This document shows positions 1 through 6,848 of a DNA stretch of 16,576 nucleotides, in pieces. A program made the translations under genes and the position numbers. The stretch is from positions 1 to 16,576 of the forward strand of contig JAYUOW010000090.1 in NCBI GenBank assembly GCA_043760555.1, in the 5' to 3' direction. The DNA is from JANMDR01 sp043760555. GTDB lineage: Bacteria; Pseudomonadota; Gammaproteobacteria; Burkholderiales; Usitatibacteraceae. The notes under the pieces are model-generated. The model was not told where the DNA came from. It was given only the letters and a program-made list of their open reading frames with translations, and searched no databases. The stretch's first letter is position 1, and each line of letters opens with the position of its first letter.

Positions 1-1544
1 CCGGTGCCGCCATATTTGCGCGTGGTGGATGTGTCGGCTTGGGTGAAGGGCGAAAAAATACTGGTGTGTTTTTCATGCGCAATGCCAATGCCGGTATCGG
101 TGACACAAAACTCTAGTTGCTGGCTAGACGCTTCATGGCTCAGGCGGCGCACGCTAATTAGGATTTCGCCCTGTTGCGTAAACTTCATCGCATTGCTGAC
201 CAAATTGCCCAGCACTTGGCGCAGCCGCGTTAAGTCGCCGTTGATGTGGCTACCAATTTCAGGATCAATCTGGTACATCAAATCAAGCCCTTTATTTGAC
301 GCTTGGGAGGCCACTAGCGCAAAGGTCTCTTCGATGCAATCGGTTAAGTCAAATTCATGTTGCTCCAGCTCCACCAATCCCGATTCATATTTTGAAAAAT
401 CTAAAATATCATTGATGACGGTGAGTAAAGTTTCGCCGCTGACGCGAATGGTTTCAGTGAATTCGCGCTGTTCGCTGTTAAGCGGCGTTTCAAGCAAAAG
501 GGATGTCATGCCGATTACGCCATTCATCGGGGTGCGAATTTCATGGCTCATCGTCGCTAAAAACGCAGTCTTCGCGCGCGCGGCACCAATGGCTTCGTTG
601 TGCGCTGCAATCATGCTTAACTGCTGGGCGCGCTGCACGCTCACGTCGCGCAGCACGTATAAAACCCAGTCCGACTTACCATGCTTAAAAACGCGCCGTG
701 TCAGCTCAATCGGAAAGCTCGAACCATCGGTACGCACGCCCACAATATCGCTCGCGGGCGGCATGTTTGCGGCATCGGCGTCGGCAAATTGTGGCGCTGC
801 AACTGCAGTGGTTGCACCGTGCGGTACTAGTGCATTAAATGGGGCGCCGTCCAGTGCTTTGAGGGTAACGGCTTCTGGCTTGTAGCCAAACATGGCGTAG
901 GCTGCAGGGTTGGCTGATTCTACGCGGCCTTCTAAATCTACGATAACTACGCCGTCGGCAATGTTGTCAACCACGCTGCGCAATAACGCTTGTTCTTCGG
1001 CGCGAATATCGGCCAGTTGCTGTTGCGAGCCGTGTTGTAATTCGGATTGCGCCATTGCCGCTAGTTCGCCTAGCAATTCAAGCGCTTCGGCATCTAAAAT
1101 TCTCGGCGCAGTATCGATGATGCATAAAGTACCCAATGCTGCGCCTGAGGCCGAAAATAAGGGCACTCCAGCATAAAAGCGGATATTTGGCGCGCCCGTT
1201 ACTAGCGGATTATCAGCAAAGCGGGAGTCAAGTCGTGCATCGGGCACCACCAGTGTTTTGCCATTGGCCACGGCGTACTTACACATTGACATGCTAAGCG
1301 GGGATTGCGCGGCCTCAAGACCCACGCGTGATTTAAACCACTGTCGATTACTGTCCACCAAACTAATCAGCGCGGTAGGCACTTTTAACAGTCGTGCCGT
1401 CAAGCGCGTGATGCGATCAAAGCGGTCTTCGCGCGGCGTGTCGAGAATATTCAACGCCCGCAACGTCCTTAAACGCGTCGTGTCATTTGCGACTTTATCG
1501 GCGGCAGTGGCGACAGATAGCGCTGGATCGGTAGGCGTGAGCAT
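1..1544 (-). CDS. Sensor histidine kinase, GAF-PAS-HisKA-HATPase, 3' end missing
   Basis: Signal-transducing kinase that should autophosphorylate on His334 in the H box SHEIRTPMNG and pass the phosphate to a receiver domain. The reverse strand is open for 514 codons to the window edge. In order: an N-terminal GAF domain (about residues 20-165, containing LRALNILDTPRED and GTLCIID), a PAS domain (about 186-310, with ADGVVIVDLEGRV and NPAAYAMFGY), HisKA around His334, and HATPase_c with an N box starting at Asn447 (NLVSNAMKFT), G1 box D483TGIG and the start of the G2 box (KYGGTG) at the edge. I see no signal peptide or membrane segment, so it is probably cytoplasmic. The H-box type suggests a hybrid kinase, so a receiver domain may lie outside the window. 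The ATG at 1544 is the best start I found, but its AGGA lies about 16 bases upstream, which is far. The signal sensed is unknown. Confidence 0.93.
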   Translation of the reverse strand, partial: MLTPTDPALSVATAADKVANDTTRLRTLRALNILDTPREDRFDRITRLTARLLKVPTALISLVDSNRQWFKSRVGLEAAQSPLSMSMCKYAVANGKTLVVPDARLDSRFADNPLVTGAPNIRFYAGVPLFSASGAALGTLCIIDTAPRILDAEALELLGELAAMAQSELQHGSQQQLADIRAEEQALLRSVVDNIADGVVIVDLEGRVESANPAAYAMFGYKPEAVTLKALDGAPFNALVPHGATTAVAAPQFADADAANMPPASDIVGVRTDGSSFPIELTRRVFKHGKSDWVLYVLRDVSVQRAQQLSMIAAHNEAIGAARAKTAFLATMSHEIRTPMNGVIGMTSLLLETPLNSEQREFTETIRVSGETLLTVINDILDFSKYESGLVELEQHEFDLTDCIEETFALVASQASNKGLDLMYQIDPEIGSHINGDLTRLRQVLGNLVSNAMKFTQQGEILISVRRLSHEASSQQLEFCVTDTGIGIAHEKHTSIFSPFTQADTSTTRKYGGT

Positions 1545-1680
1545 GTGAGACGAGATCAAATCCTAAGAAATTGAACTGCAGAAACAAAGTAAGCGAAGCA
1601 AGTGAAGTATAGGGTGAAATTGGTGCATTTTCTGTGAACCAAGATGGCGTTTTGGCAATTTAGTTGGTTTAGGTGCGAAA

Positions 1681-1705
1681 TTGTGAGCAAAAAATCAGCT
1701 AAACT
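1681..1705 (+). promoter_or_regulatory. Possible rnpB promoter
   Basis: TAAACT at 1700-1705 lies six bases before the first base of the P1 helix of rnpB (1712), which is the right place for a -10 box. The upstream TTGTGA at 1681-1686 resembles a -35 box but leaves only 13 bases of spacer, so the -35 assignment is weak. This is inference from position and similarity. The rest of 1545-1711, between the divergent kinase gene and rnpB, shows no other gene. Confidence 0.3.
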
Positions 1706-1711
1706 GGTTTT

Positions 1712-2064
1712 GGAAGTGCGTCGGATGGTCGCTGTAATGAAAATTTGCAGAGGAAGGTCCGGACTCCACAGAGCAGGGTAGTGGGTAACACCCATCCACC
1801 GCAAGGTGAGGATTAGAGCAACAGAGACGAGTCGGCGCGCAGCTCATCGCGTGTCGGGTGAAACGGGCAATCTCTACCTGGAGCAATACCAAATAGGCAG
1901 GTAACTGGCGTGCAACTTGCGCCAAACGGGCGGCTCGCCCGATATCTGCGGGTAGGTAGCTAGAGGCGCACGGTAACGGGCGTCCCAGAGGAATGGCCAT
2001 CATAGCGCAAGGGGGGCAACCCTTAAGCGTCGTAACAGAATCCGGCCTACAGGCGCGCTTCCAC
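1712..2064 (+). ncRNA. rnpB: RNase P RNA, bacterial class A
   Basis: Catalytic RNA that trims 5' leaders from pre-tRNAs together with RnpA. P1 closes the molecule: GGAAGUGCG (1712-1720) pairs with CGCGCUUCC (2054-2062). P2 is GAUGGUC near 1723 with GGCCAUC near 1996-2002, and P3 is a short hairpin (CUGUAA/UUUGCAG). The conserved block GAGGAAgGUCCGGACUCC lies at 1750-1767, AGAGCAACAGAGA near 1816-1828, GGAGCAAUACCAAAUAG near 1879-1895, the L15 tRNA-CCA-binding GGU near 1951, and ACAGAAUCCGGCCUA at 2035-2049. An extra hairpin at about 2005-2028 between the 3' strands of P2 and P4 fits P19. P4 carries G at the position of E. coli A67, compensated by C at 2047. A reverse-strand reading frame over the gene is a shadow. 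Exact ends are good to a few bases. Confidence 0.95.
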
Positions 2065-2087
2065 TTTATTTTTTATTGTTTTTTGCG
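2064..2087 (+). terminator. T-rich tract after rnpB
   Basis: Immediately after the P1 helix of rnpB comes a tract that is almost all T, with a few A, C and G. P1 followed by a U-rich tract could act as an intrinsic terminator or mark the 3' processing site. It runs right up to the ATG of the alkB-like gene at 2088, so complete termination here would leave that gene without an evident promoter. The role is inferred. Confidence 0.3.
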
Positions 2088-2708
2088 ATGCAAACAAGCT
2101 TATTTGCTGAACCCTTAACGCCCCTCGGTAATGGCGCATTTTTGCTCATGCAATTTGTAGATGGTGATGCGTTTTTGCGCACGGCATTAAGCATTGCAGC
2201 AGTAACACCATTCCGCCACATGCAAACGCCCGGGGCTAAGTTCACCGCCGCAAAAATGAGTAATTGTGGGGCTTTTGGCTGGGTAAGTGATGTTAAAGGC
2301 TATCGATACGTAAGCGCTGATCCGGTCAGCGGCCAACCGTGGCCACCGATGCCCGCGCTGTTTTTAGAAGCCGCTAAAAATGCGGTAGCAACCTGTGGAA
2401 TTACAGCCGACTTTGCGCCCGATGCCTGCCTAATAAATCGCTATGAACCCAAAGCCGGCATGGGTCAACATCAGGACCGCGATGAAGCTGATTTAACGCA
2501 GCCGATTGTGTCGGTATCGCTCGGCGATAGCGCAGTATTTTTGTTGGGCGGTGATAGCCGTAAAACGCCAACGCAAAAAATTGCGCTTAATCATGGCGAT
2601 GTGCTGGTGCTAAGCGGAGCCGCACGCAATGCGTTTCACGGCGTGCGTGCGCCAAGTATCGGTAGATTTGGGTTTCGGGTAAATTTAACGATGCGGAGAG
2701 CGCGGTAA
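2088..2708 (+). CDS. alkB: AlkB-type 2-oxoglutarate/Fe(II) dioxygenase (DNA/RNA demethylase)
   Basis: Oxidative demethylase expected to reverse 1-methyladenine and 3-methylcytosine lesions using Fe(II), O2 and 2-oxoglutarate. With the ATG at 2088 the protein has 206 residues. The E. coli AlkB core is recognisable: NRYEPKAGMGQHQDRDE supplies the iron ligands His128 and Asp130, IVSVSLGDSAVF is the following strand, His184 in AFHGV is the third ligand, and RVNLTMR supplies 2-oxoglutarate-binding Arg197 and Arg203. The length is close to E. coli AlkB. A TTG at 2076 is in frame but sits in the T-rich tract behind rnpB, so I prefer the ATG. I see no Shine-Dalgarno sequence before it. No ada or alkA is adjacent. 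The gene ends convergent to the carbonic anhydrase gene. Whether the substrate is DNA, RNA or protein is not settled by sequence alone. Confidence 0.9.
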   Translation: MQTSLFAEPLTPLGNGAFLLMQFVDGDAFLRTALSIAAVTPFRHMQTPGAKFTAAKMSNCGAFGWVSDVKGYRYVSADPVSGQPWPPMPALFLEAAKNAVATCGITADFAPDACLINRYEPKAGMGQHQDRDEADLTQPIVSVSLGDSAVFLLGGDSRKTPTQKIALNHGDVLVLSGAARNAFHGVRAPSIGRFGFRVNLTMRRAR

Positions 2709-2718
2709 TCGTGGTGTT

Positions 2719-2827
2719 GTAGGTTGGGCAGGTGTGTTGCCCAACATCGGTGGCGCTAATAAGATTTTGTGTAATTTTAAGCACCGCTGTTGGGCACGAT
2801 GTTTCGTCACCTGCCAGCCCAACCTAC
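2719..2827. repeat. Palindromic element with GTAGGTTGGGC termini
   Basis: An imperfect palindrome begins GTAGGTTGGGC at 2719 and ends GCCCAACCTAC at 2827. Each arm also folds alone: GTTGGGCA (2723-2730) with TGCCCAAC (2738-2745), and GTTGGGC (2789-2795) with GCCCAAC (2817-2823). The centre is AT-rich. It has the look of a small non-autonomous element or REP-like unit. I recall similar GTAGGTTGGG palindromes in many proteobacterial and cyanobacterial genomes, but cannot search here. No ORF of its own and no clear target-site duplication was seen. It lies between the convergent alkB and carbonic anhydrase genes. Confidence 0.75.
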
Positions 2828-2837
2828 GATTTATCGA

Positions 2838-2874
2838 TGCCTGAAGACGCCTGTAAATAGGGCATCTTCAGGCA
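2838..2874 (-). repeat. Hairpin repeat, copy 1 (possible terminator of can)
   Basis: TGCCTGAAGACGCC (2838-2851) and GGCATCTTCAGGCA (2861-2874) form a long stem with one C/A mismatch. It starts four bases beyond the carbonic anhydrase stop codon on that gene's strand, a typical terminator position. No T run follows on either strand, so efficient intrinsic termination is uncertain. It is one of four paired copies of the same element in the window. Confidence 0.7.
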
Positions 2875-2877
2875 TAC

Positions 2878-3543
2878 CTAAATCTGCGATTTGATCGCGC
2901 GTAACGCTTCCGTACACACGCTACTCGCCTCTTCGCGCGCGGCTACCGTCACGTTCAAATCGCGCAATTGGCCATCTTTCAAACCATAAATCCAGCCGTG
3001 TACAGCGACATCCTGACCCTTGTCCCACGCATCGCGCAATATCGTGGTTTGGCACACATTGATGACTTGCTCCACCACATTTAATTCGCACAGGCGGTTG
3101 GCTCTGGCGTCGGATAAGCCGATTTTGGCTAGGGCTTCAATGTGTTTATCGCGCACATCGTTTACGTGATGCAGCCAGTTGTCTACCAAGCCTAATCTAT
3201 CGCCAAACAACGCCGCCCGCACGCCACCGCAGCCGTAGTGGCCGACCACCATGATGTGCTTTACTTTAAGCACGTCCACCGCAAATTGGATCACCGATAA
3301 GCAGTTTAAATCGGTGTGCACCACGACGTTGGCGATATTGCGGTGCACGAACACTTCGCCGGGCATGAGGCCAACAATTTCATTCGCGGGCACGCGACTG
3401 TCGGAGCAGCCGATCCATAAATATTCAGGGCTTTGTTGTTTTGCTAATTGCTCAAAAAAATCGGGCTGTTGGGCGCGGATGCGTTGCGCCCATGCGACGT
3501 TATTGTTAAATAGTACGTTTAGATTTTTATCTAGTAGCGTCAT
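2878..3543 (-). CDS. can: Beta-class carbonic anhydrase, Can type
   Basis: Interconverts CO2 and bicarbonate in the cytoplasm, supplying bicarbonate to carboxylases. The 221-residue protein matches the usual length of E. coli Can (220). Zinc ligands are Cys46, His102 and Cys105, and the catalytic Asp48-Arg50 pair lies in CSDSRVPANE. The block HIMVVGHYGCGGVRAAL carries the second ligand pair. Trp43, Gly45 and Tyr186 (in GWIYGL) match residues of the inhibitory bicarbonate pocket of type II enzymes, so bicarbonate-dependent allostery is likely by family knowledge. The reading frame extends upstream to 3642, but that part would translate the hairpin repeat and overlap the next gene. The ATG at 3543 gives the family N terminus (MTLLDKNLNVLF). 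The hairpin at 3563-3595 lies about 20 bases upstream, in its leader or as the terminator of the gene before it. Confidence 0.96.
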   Translation of the reverse strand: MTLLDKNLNVLFNNNVAWAQRIRAQQPDFFEQLAKQQSPEYLWIGCSDSRVPANEIVGLMPGEVFVHRNIANVVVHTDLNCLSVIQFAVDVLKVKHIMVVGHYGCGGVRAALFGDRLGLVDNWLHHVNDVRDKHIEALAKIGLSDARANRLCELNVVEQVINVCQTTILRDAWDKGQDVAVHGWIYGLKDGQLRDLNVTVAAREEASSVCTEALRAIKSQI

Positions 3544-3562
3544 TTTTTGTTCTTTTAATGTA

Positions 3563-3596
3563 CCTGAAGACGCCCTATTTTTGGGCGTCTTCAGGC
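3563..3596 (-). terminator. Hairpin repeat, copy 2 (probable terminator of the hydroxylase gene)
   Basis: CCTGAAGACGCCC (3563-3575) and GGGCGTCTTCAGG (3583-3595) are a perfect 13-base inverted repeat with a 7-base loop. On the reverse strand it starts six bases after the hydroxylase stop codon. An A-rich stretch follows rather than a T run, so classic intrinsic termination is not assured. It also lies in the leader of can. It is the best-preserved copy of the window's hairpin repeat. Confidence 0.7.
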
Positions 3597-3601
3597 TATA
3601 T

Positions 3602-4843
3602 TTAAATATCCCACACGGGTTTCTGCCCGCTGTGGGCGTCAATTGCGTTGAACATAGCGTTAATTTGTAGGCGCTCTAAAGCGGTAATTTCTGGTCGCCA
3701 GACTTCAAACAATAAGATTACCCGCATCGCATCGCTTTCGTTCCAAGCTTCATGCTCGATGGTGTCGTCAAATAACCAAACTTTGCCTTCCACCCACGGT
3801 CGCACGTCATTGCCAACACGAAACGTGCAGCCCGTCGGCACAATGAGCGGCAAGTGGCAAATTAGTCGCGTATTTACAAAACCACAGTGCGCGGGAATGT
3901 GCGCGCCCGGACGCAATAGTGAGAATAAAATCGAGGGCGAACGATTATTGGTTTGCGTCAGCGGAATATTGGCCATGGCTGCCATCGTTTTAGGGCATCG
4001 CGCCGCGTTTTGAGGCACTATTTCGCCGTTTTTCCACAAATGGAAGGCACTCCAGTCCGGATTGTTCAGCATGCCATCCTGCGCGCTGTGTGGGCGGTTA
4101 GCGCTACCTTCAACGTAGGGTTTAAAAGCGACATCTTCTTTTAGCACGTCGAGTAATTCTGCGCGGATCACTTCCGTTTGCGCTTCCAGTGCTGTTACCC
4201 ACGCAAAATCAGCAGGATTAAAAAATTGAATCTGCGGTAATTCAGGAAAATAGTAGTAACGCGGTTGCTGTGTGAAGCGTTGCTTTTTGCCGTTGAGTAA
4301 GTCTAGGGATTGGGCAAAACGAGAGTGGCTGGAGATGCCCGTATTTACCCATGAAGGCTCACTCGCCGACTTCGTCGCCTCCCAGAGGGCGTCTTCAGGC
4401 ACTTCTTTAGCGATGGAAGCAGTTAAAAACTGCTCGAAATCCAGCGCGTATTGATTGCACCTAGCCTGCGCATGGTCAAGCGCCTGCGACAGACTATTGG
4501 GAAACGGATCCGTCGGCAGTGTTTTAAGCGGTGCTGCTGTTTTTACTGCCGTCATATAAAACGCCGCTGCACTGCGGCTGTCGCCCGTCTCGTGCAGGCG
4601 ATCAGCTTTAAAAATCAGCGCCCGCAAATTACGCGGCTCTAGCGCCAACGCACGTTCAATAGCGGCGTGCATTGCGTGCGCATCCAGAAGCACACGACAT
4701 GCGTAGGCGAGCGCCACGCAACTTATCGCGTCGGCAGCACCAGTGGCGACCAGCTTCTCAAGCGTGATGCGCGCGGTGTGGGCGTCACCCTGCAACAGCG
4801 CTGCCATGCCTGATTTAGCAAGCGCAATTTCTTGCGGTTTCAT
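3602..4843 (-). CDS. TPR-containing aspartyl/asparaginyl beta-hydroxylase family protein
   Basis: Predicted Fe(II)/2-oxoglutarate dioxygenase of 413 residues. The N-terminal ~110 residues look like TPR helices (ALAYACRVLL, HAAIERALALEPRN, ALIFKADRLHETGD). The C-terminal domain (about 205-390) has the AspH/LpxO fold signature: PGAHIPAHCG with His319, NTRLICHLPL with Arg326, and a segment containing VWLFDDTIEHEAWN with His364. His319 and His364 are the expected iron ligands, and family members lack the carboxylate of a full facial triad. I see no signal peptide or membrane segment. The ATG at 4843 overlaps the plsY stop codon as ATGA, so the two are probably co-translated. The family includes human AspH (protein hydroxylation) and LpxO (lipid A acyl hydroxylation), and the substrate here is unknown. 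A half-copy of the hairpin repeat forms part of the coding sequence (residues about 148-153, VPEDAL). Confidence 0.88.
   Translation of the reverse strand: MKPQEIALAKSGMAALLQGDAHTARITLEKLVATGAADAISCVALAYACRVLLDAHAMHAAIERALALEPRNLRALIFKADRLHETGDSRSAAAFYMTAVKTAAPLKTLPTDPFPNSLSQALDHAQARCNQYALDFEQFLTASIAKEVPEDALWEATKSASEPSWVNTGISSHSRFAQSLDLLNGKKQRFTQQPRYYYFPELPQIQFFNPADFAWVTALEAQTEVIRAELLDVLKEDVAFKPYVEGSANRPHSAQDGMLNNPDWSAFHLWKNGEIVPQNAARCPKTMAAMANIPLTQTNNRSPSILFSLLRPGAHIPAHCGFVNTRLICHLPLIVPTGCTFRVGNDVRPWVEGKVWLFDDTIEHEAWNESDAMRVILLFEVWRPEITALERLQINAMFNAIDAHSGQKPVWDI
4387..4400 (-). repeat. Half-copy of the hairpin repeat inside the hydroxylase gene
   Basis: GGGCGTCTTCAGGC at 4387-4400 is identical to one arm of the hairpin at 3563-3596. 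No matching second arm lies nearby, so it cannot form the hairpin. On the coding strand it reads through PEDAL in the linker between the TPR region and the hydroxylase domain. Confidence 0.65.
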
Positions 4844-5460
4844 TCGGCAGCGGCAGCCTTTTTCGCGCCTAACTTTGATTCCGTGCCGTTGAGTAATTTT
4901 GTAATATTTTCTTTATGCCGCCACACCAATAACGCTGACATGGCAATCACGGCAAACAATTCCATTTTTATACCGAATAAGAAGAAAAAATACACCGGTG
5001 AAAACACGCTGGCAACCAATGCCGCAAGGGATGAATACCGAAAAAATACCGCCATGATGATCCACGTAGCAAGCACTGCTAAGCCTAACCACACATTTAG
5101 CGCCAACAAAATACCTGCAGCGGTCGCTACGCCTTTGCCGCCTAAAAACTTAAAAAATATCGGGAACAAGTGACCCAAAAATACGGCGATGGCAACACCG
5201 GCAATCGCCCACGGCAGCAAGCCCCATTCTACAAAATAAAGTTTAGCCAACCATACGGCAAACCAGCCTTTGGCACCGTCACCAAGCAACGTTAAAATCG
5301 CCGCCATTTTTTTGCCGGTGCGCAGCACATTGGTGGCACCTGGGTTGCCGGAGCCATAGGAATGCGGGTCGGGCAGGCCGAAGGCGTAACTGACAATGAC
5401 GGCAAAAGAAAGTGAGCCGATTAAATACGCGCCTACAATGGCTAAAATAGAGGCAGTCAT
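4840..5460 (-). CDS. plsY: Acyl-phosphate:glycerol-3-phosphate acyltransferase PlsY
   Basis: Integral membrane enzyme that moves the acyl chain from acyl-phosphate to sn-glycerol-3-phosphate, giving lysophosphatidic acid, the first step of phospholipid synthesis after PlsX. The 206 residues show the three family motifs: SYGSGNPGATNVLR (35-48), GHLFPIFFKFLGGKGVA (96-112) and WRHKENITKLLNGTESKLG (180-198), plus RYSSLAAL near 141. Hydrophobic stretches at about 5-27, 52-75, 82-100, 112-140, 145-163 and 166-180 fit a multi-pass protein. The C terminus is Lys/Ala-rich. It is divergent from folB, a neighbour pair seen in many proteobacteria, with only 47 bases between the starts. The stop overlaps the start of the hydroxylase gene. 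Confidence 0.96.
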   Translation of the reverse strand: MTASILAIVGAYLIGSLSFAVIVSYAFGLPDPHSYGSGNPGATNVLRTGKKMAAILTLLGDGAKGWFAVWLAKLYFVEWGLLPWAIAGVAIAVFLGHLFPIFFKFLGGKGVATAAGILLALNVWLGLAVLATWIIMAVFFRYSSLAALVASVFSPVYFFFLFGIKMELFAVIAMSALLVWRHKENITKLLNGTESKLGAKKAAAAE

Positions 5461-5507
5461 GGAAGTTGGTTTAACCCTTAAAAATTTGAAAGTACCAAAA
5501 AAGCTAA

Positions 5508-5915
5508 ATGGACAAAATATTTATACGCGATTTTCGCACAGAAGCGTGGATCGGCATTTATGATTGGGAGCAGGCACGGGCGCAGGTGTTAGAGCTACAA
5601 ATTGAAATTGGCGTAGACACCCATCAGGCGGGCGGTTCCGACAAAATTGCCGACACCATCCATTATGGCGAAGTTGTCGAGCGGGTGCAAAGCGATTTAA
5701 AAACCAAAAAATTTCAGCTGCTCGAAGCGTTGACGGAACATATCGCCAACATAATTTTGCATGATTTTAAGGCATTGAATGTGTCGGTGAGTGTCGCAAA
5801 ACTGGGGCATATCAAAAACGTGGGCAAAGTAGGTGTGGCGATTTATCGGGCGCGCGCAGTTGTGTTCGAGGCACCCATTGCGCCGTTCGCGCCAGGTGAA
5901 AACGGCGGCGCGTAA
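5508..5915 (+). CDS. folB: Dihydroneopterin aldolase
   Basis: Folate pathway enzyme that cleaves 7,8-dihydroneopterin to 6-hydroxymethyl-7,8-dihydropterin and glycolaldehyde. The 135 residues begin MDKIFIRDFR and contain GIYDWEQ (Glu21), IHYGEV (Tyr53), LLEALTEHIA (Glu73) and VAKLGHIKNVG (Lys98). These correspond to the catalytic or pterin-binding Glu22, Tyr54, Glu74 and Lys100 of the S. aureus enzyme. The C-terminal ~18 residues after YRARAV are an extra Ala/Pro/Gly-rich tail. It is divergent from plsY. The Shine-Dalgarno sequence is weak. A short-chain dehydrogenase follows 52 bases downstream on the same strand. Confidence 0.94.
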   Translation: MDKIFIRDFRTEAWIGIYDWEQARAQVLELQIEIGVDTHQAGGSDKIADTIHYGEVVERVQSDLKTKKFQLLEALTEHIANIILHDFKALNVSVSVAKLGHIKNVGKVGVAIYRARAVVFEAPIAPFAPGENGGA

Positions 5916-5945
5916 AAATAGCAGTTCTCTAGCAATAGTTTTTTC

Positions 5946-5951
5946 TATAAT
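5946..5951 (+). promoter_or_regulatory. Candidate -10 box before the SDR gene
   Basis: A perfect TATAAT lies 17 bases before the ATG at 5968. A convincing -35 box is not seen (only a TTCTCT-like sequence near 5925). A start about seven bases downstream would fall within the ribosome-binding AAGGG, giving a very short leader. It may therefore be a chance match or produce a nearly leaderless transcript. Confidence 0.3.
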
Positions 5952-5967
5952 TTAAAAGGGCAATATC

Positions 5968-6738
5968 ATGAGCGCAAATTTATTTTCTCTGCAAGGCAAA
6001 GTCGCACTCATCACCGGCGGGTCGCGGGGCTTAGGCTTGCAGATGGCGCATGGCTTCGGCGCAATGGGCGCTAAATTAGCCCTCACCGCCCGCAAAGCCA
6101 ATGAATTAGCGGATGCGCAAGCTGAGCTAACGGCATGCGGCTATGATGTTTTTGTGTTTCCCAGTGATTTAGCCAAGCCTGAAACCTTAGCGCCGATGGT
6201 AGACGCCGTGATTGCGCACTACGGTTGCATCGATATTTTGATGAACAACGCCGGTGCCTCGTGGGGCGCGCCAGCAGCAGATTATCCGCTTGACGCGTGG
6301 AATAAAATTATCAACATCAATCTCACGGGCACGTGGTTAGTCACGCAAGCCGTGGGTGCAAAATCGATGATTCCTAACAAGCGCGGCGCAATTGTTACTG
6401 TGGCATCCGTTGCTGGTCTGCGCGGGCAATTGGGCGGCATGCAAACCATTGCGTACAACACCTCAAAAGGCGGTTTGGTTAACTTTACCCGCGCGTTGGC
6501 CGCCGAATGGGCACCACACAATATCCGCGTAAACGCCCTAGCACCGGGCTTCTTCCCCACCAAGATGAGTGAAGGATTGCTGAAAGTGGTTGATAAACAA
6601 ATCATCGGCATGACACCGATGGGACGTTTAGGCGGCGAAGAAGATTTGATGGGGCCCGCAATATTTTTAGTGTCAGATGCAGCTAGCTATGTGACAGGAC
6701 AGATATTGTCGGTAGATGGCGGCATGACGGCGGTATAG
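5968..6738 (+). CDS. Short-chain dehydrogenase/reductase (classical SDR)
   Basis: NAD(P)-dependent oxidoreductase of 256 residues with the full classical SDR set: cofactor loop TGGSRGLG (16-23), NNAG (93-96), catalytic Asn118, Ser147, Tyr163 and Lys167 (YNTSK), and the C-terminal SVDGG segment. The first residues (LFSLQGKVALITGG) resemble gluconate 5-dehydrogenase/3-oxoacyl reductase-like members, but no substrate can be assigned. Arg42 after the second strand (TARK) hints at NADP(H) preference, which is an inference. AAGGG seven bases upstream is a good ribosome-binding site for the ATG at 5968. It follows folB on the same strand. A pterin link is possible but nothing in the motifs supports it. 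Confidence 0.92.
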   Translation: MSANLFSLQGKVALITGGSRGLGLQMAHGFGAMGAKLALTARKANELADAQAELTACGYDVFVFPSDLAKPETLAPMVDAVIAHYGCIDILMNNAGASWGAPAADYPLDAWNKIININLTGTWLVTQAVGAKSMIPNKRGAIVTVASVAGLRGQLGGMQTIAYNTSKGGLVNFTRALAAEWAPHNIRVNALAPGFFPTKMSEGLLKVVDKQIIGMTPMGRLGGEEDLMGPAIFLVSDAASYVTGQILSVDGGMTAV

Positions 6739-6756
6739 TTTTTTCGCGAAAAGAAA

Positions 6757-6800
6757 GCCCGACAACCTGCTAAGGGTTATCGGGCGAAAGGCCATTTTTT
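6757..6800 (+). terminator. Probable terminator after the SDR gene
   Basis: GCCCGACAACC (6757-6767) pairs with GGTTATCGGGC (6775-6785) with one C/A mismatch, 19 bases after the SDR stop. A run of six T (6795-6800) comes nine bases after the stem, later than in an ideal intrinsic terminator. Confidence 0.5.
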
Positions 6801-6848
6801 AAGCGGCCTGGAGGGAAGCGGTGGAACTAAATTTGGAACAGTTTATAG

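Noticed and set aside
4..885. Long forward-strand open frame of 293 codons
   Set aside because: It lies opposite the histidine kinase, whose reverse-strand translation has intact GAF, PAS, HisKA and HATPase motifs. The forward product has no recognisable domain.
1695..2003. Reverse-strand open frame of 102 codons
   Set aside because: It covers rnpB, whose conserved blocks and helices explain the sequence.
3544..3642. N-terminal extension of carbonic anhydrase
   Set aside because: It would translate the hairpin repeat and overlap the hydroxylase 3' end. The ATG at 3543 gives the family length and N terminus.
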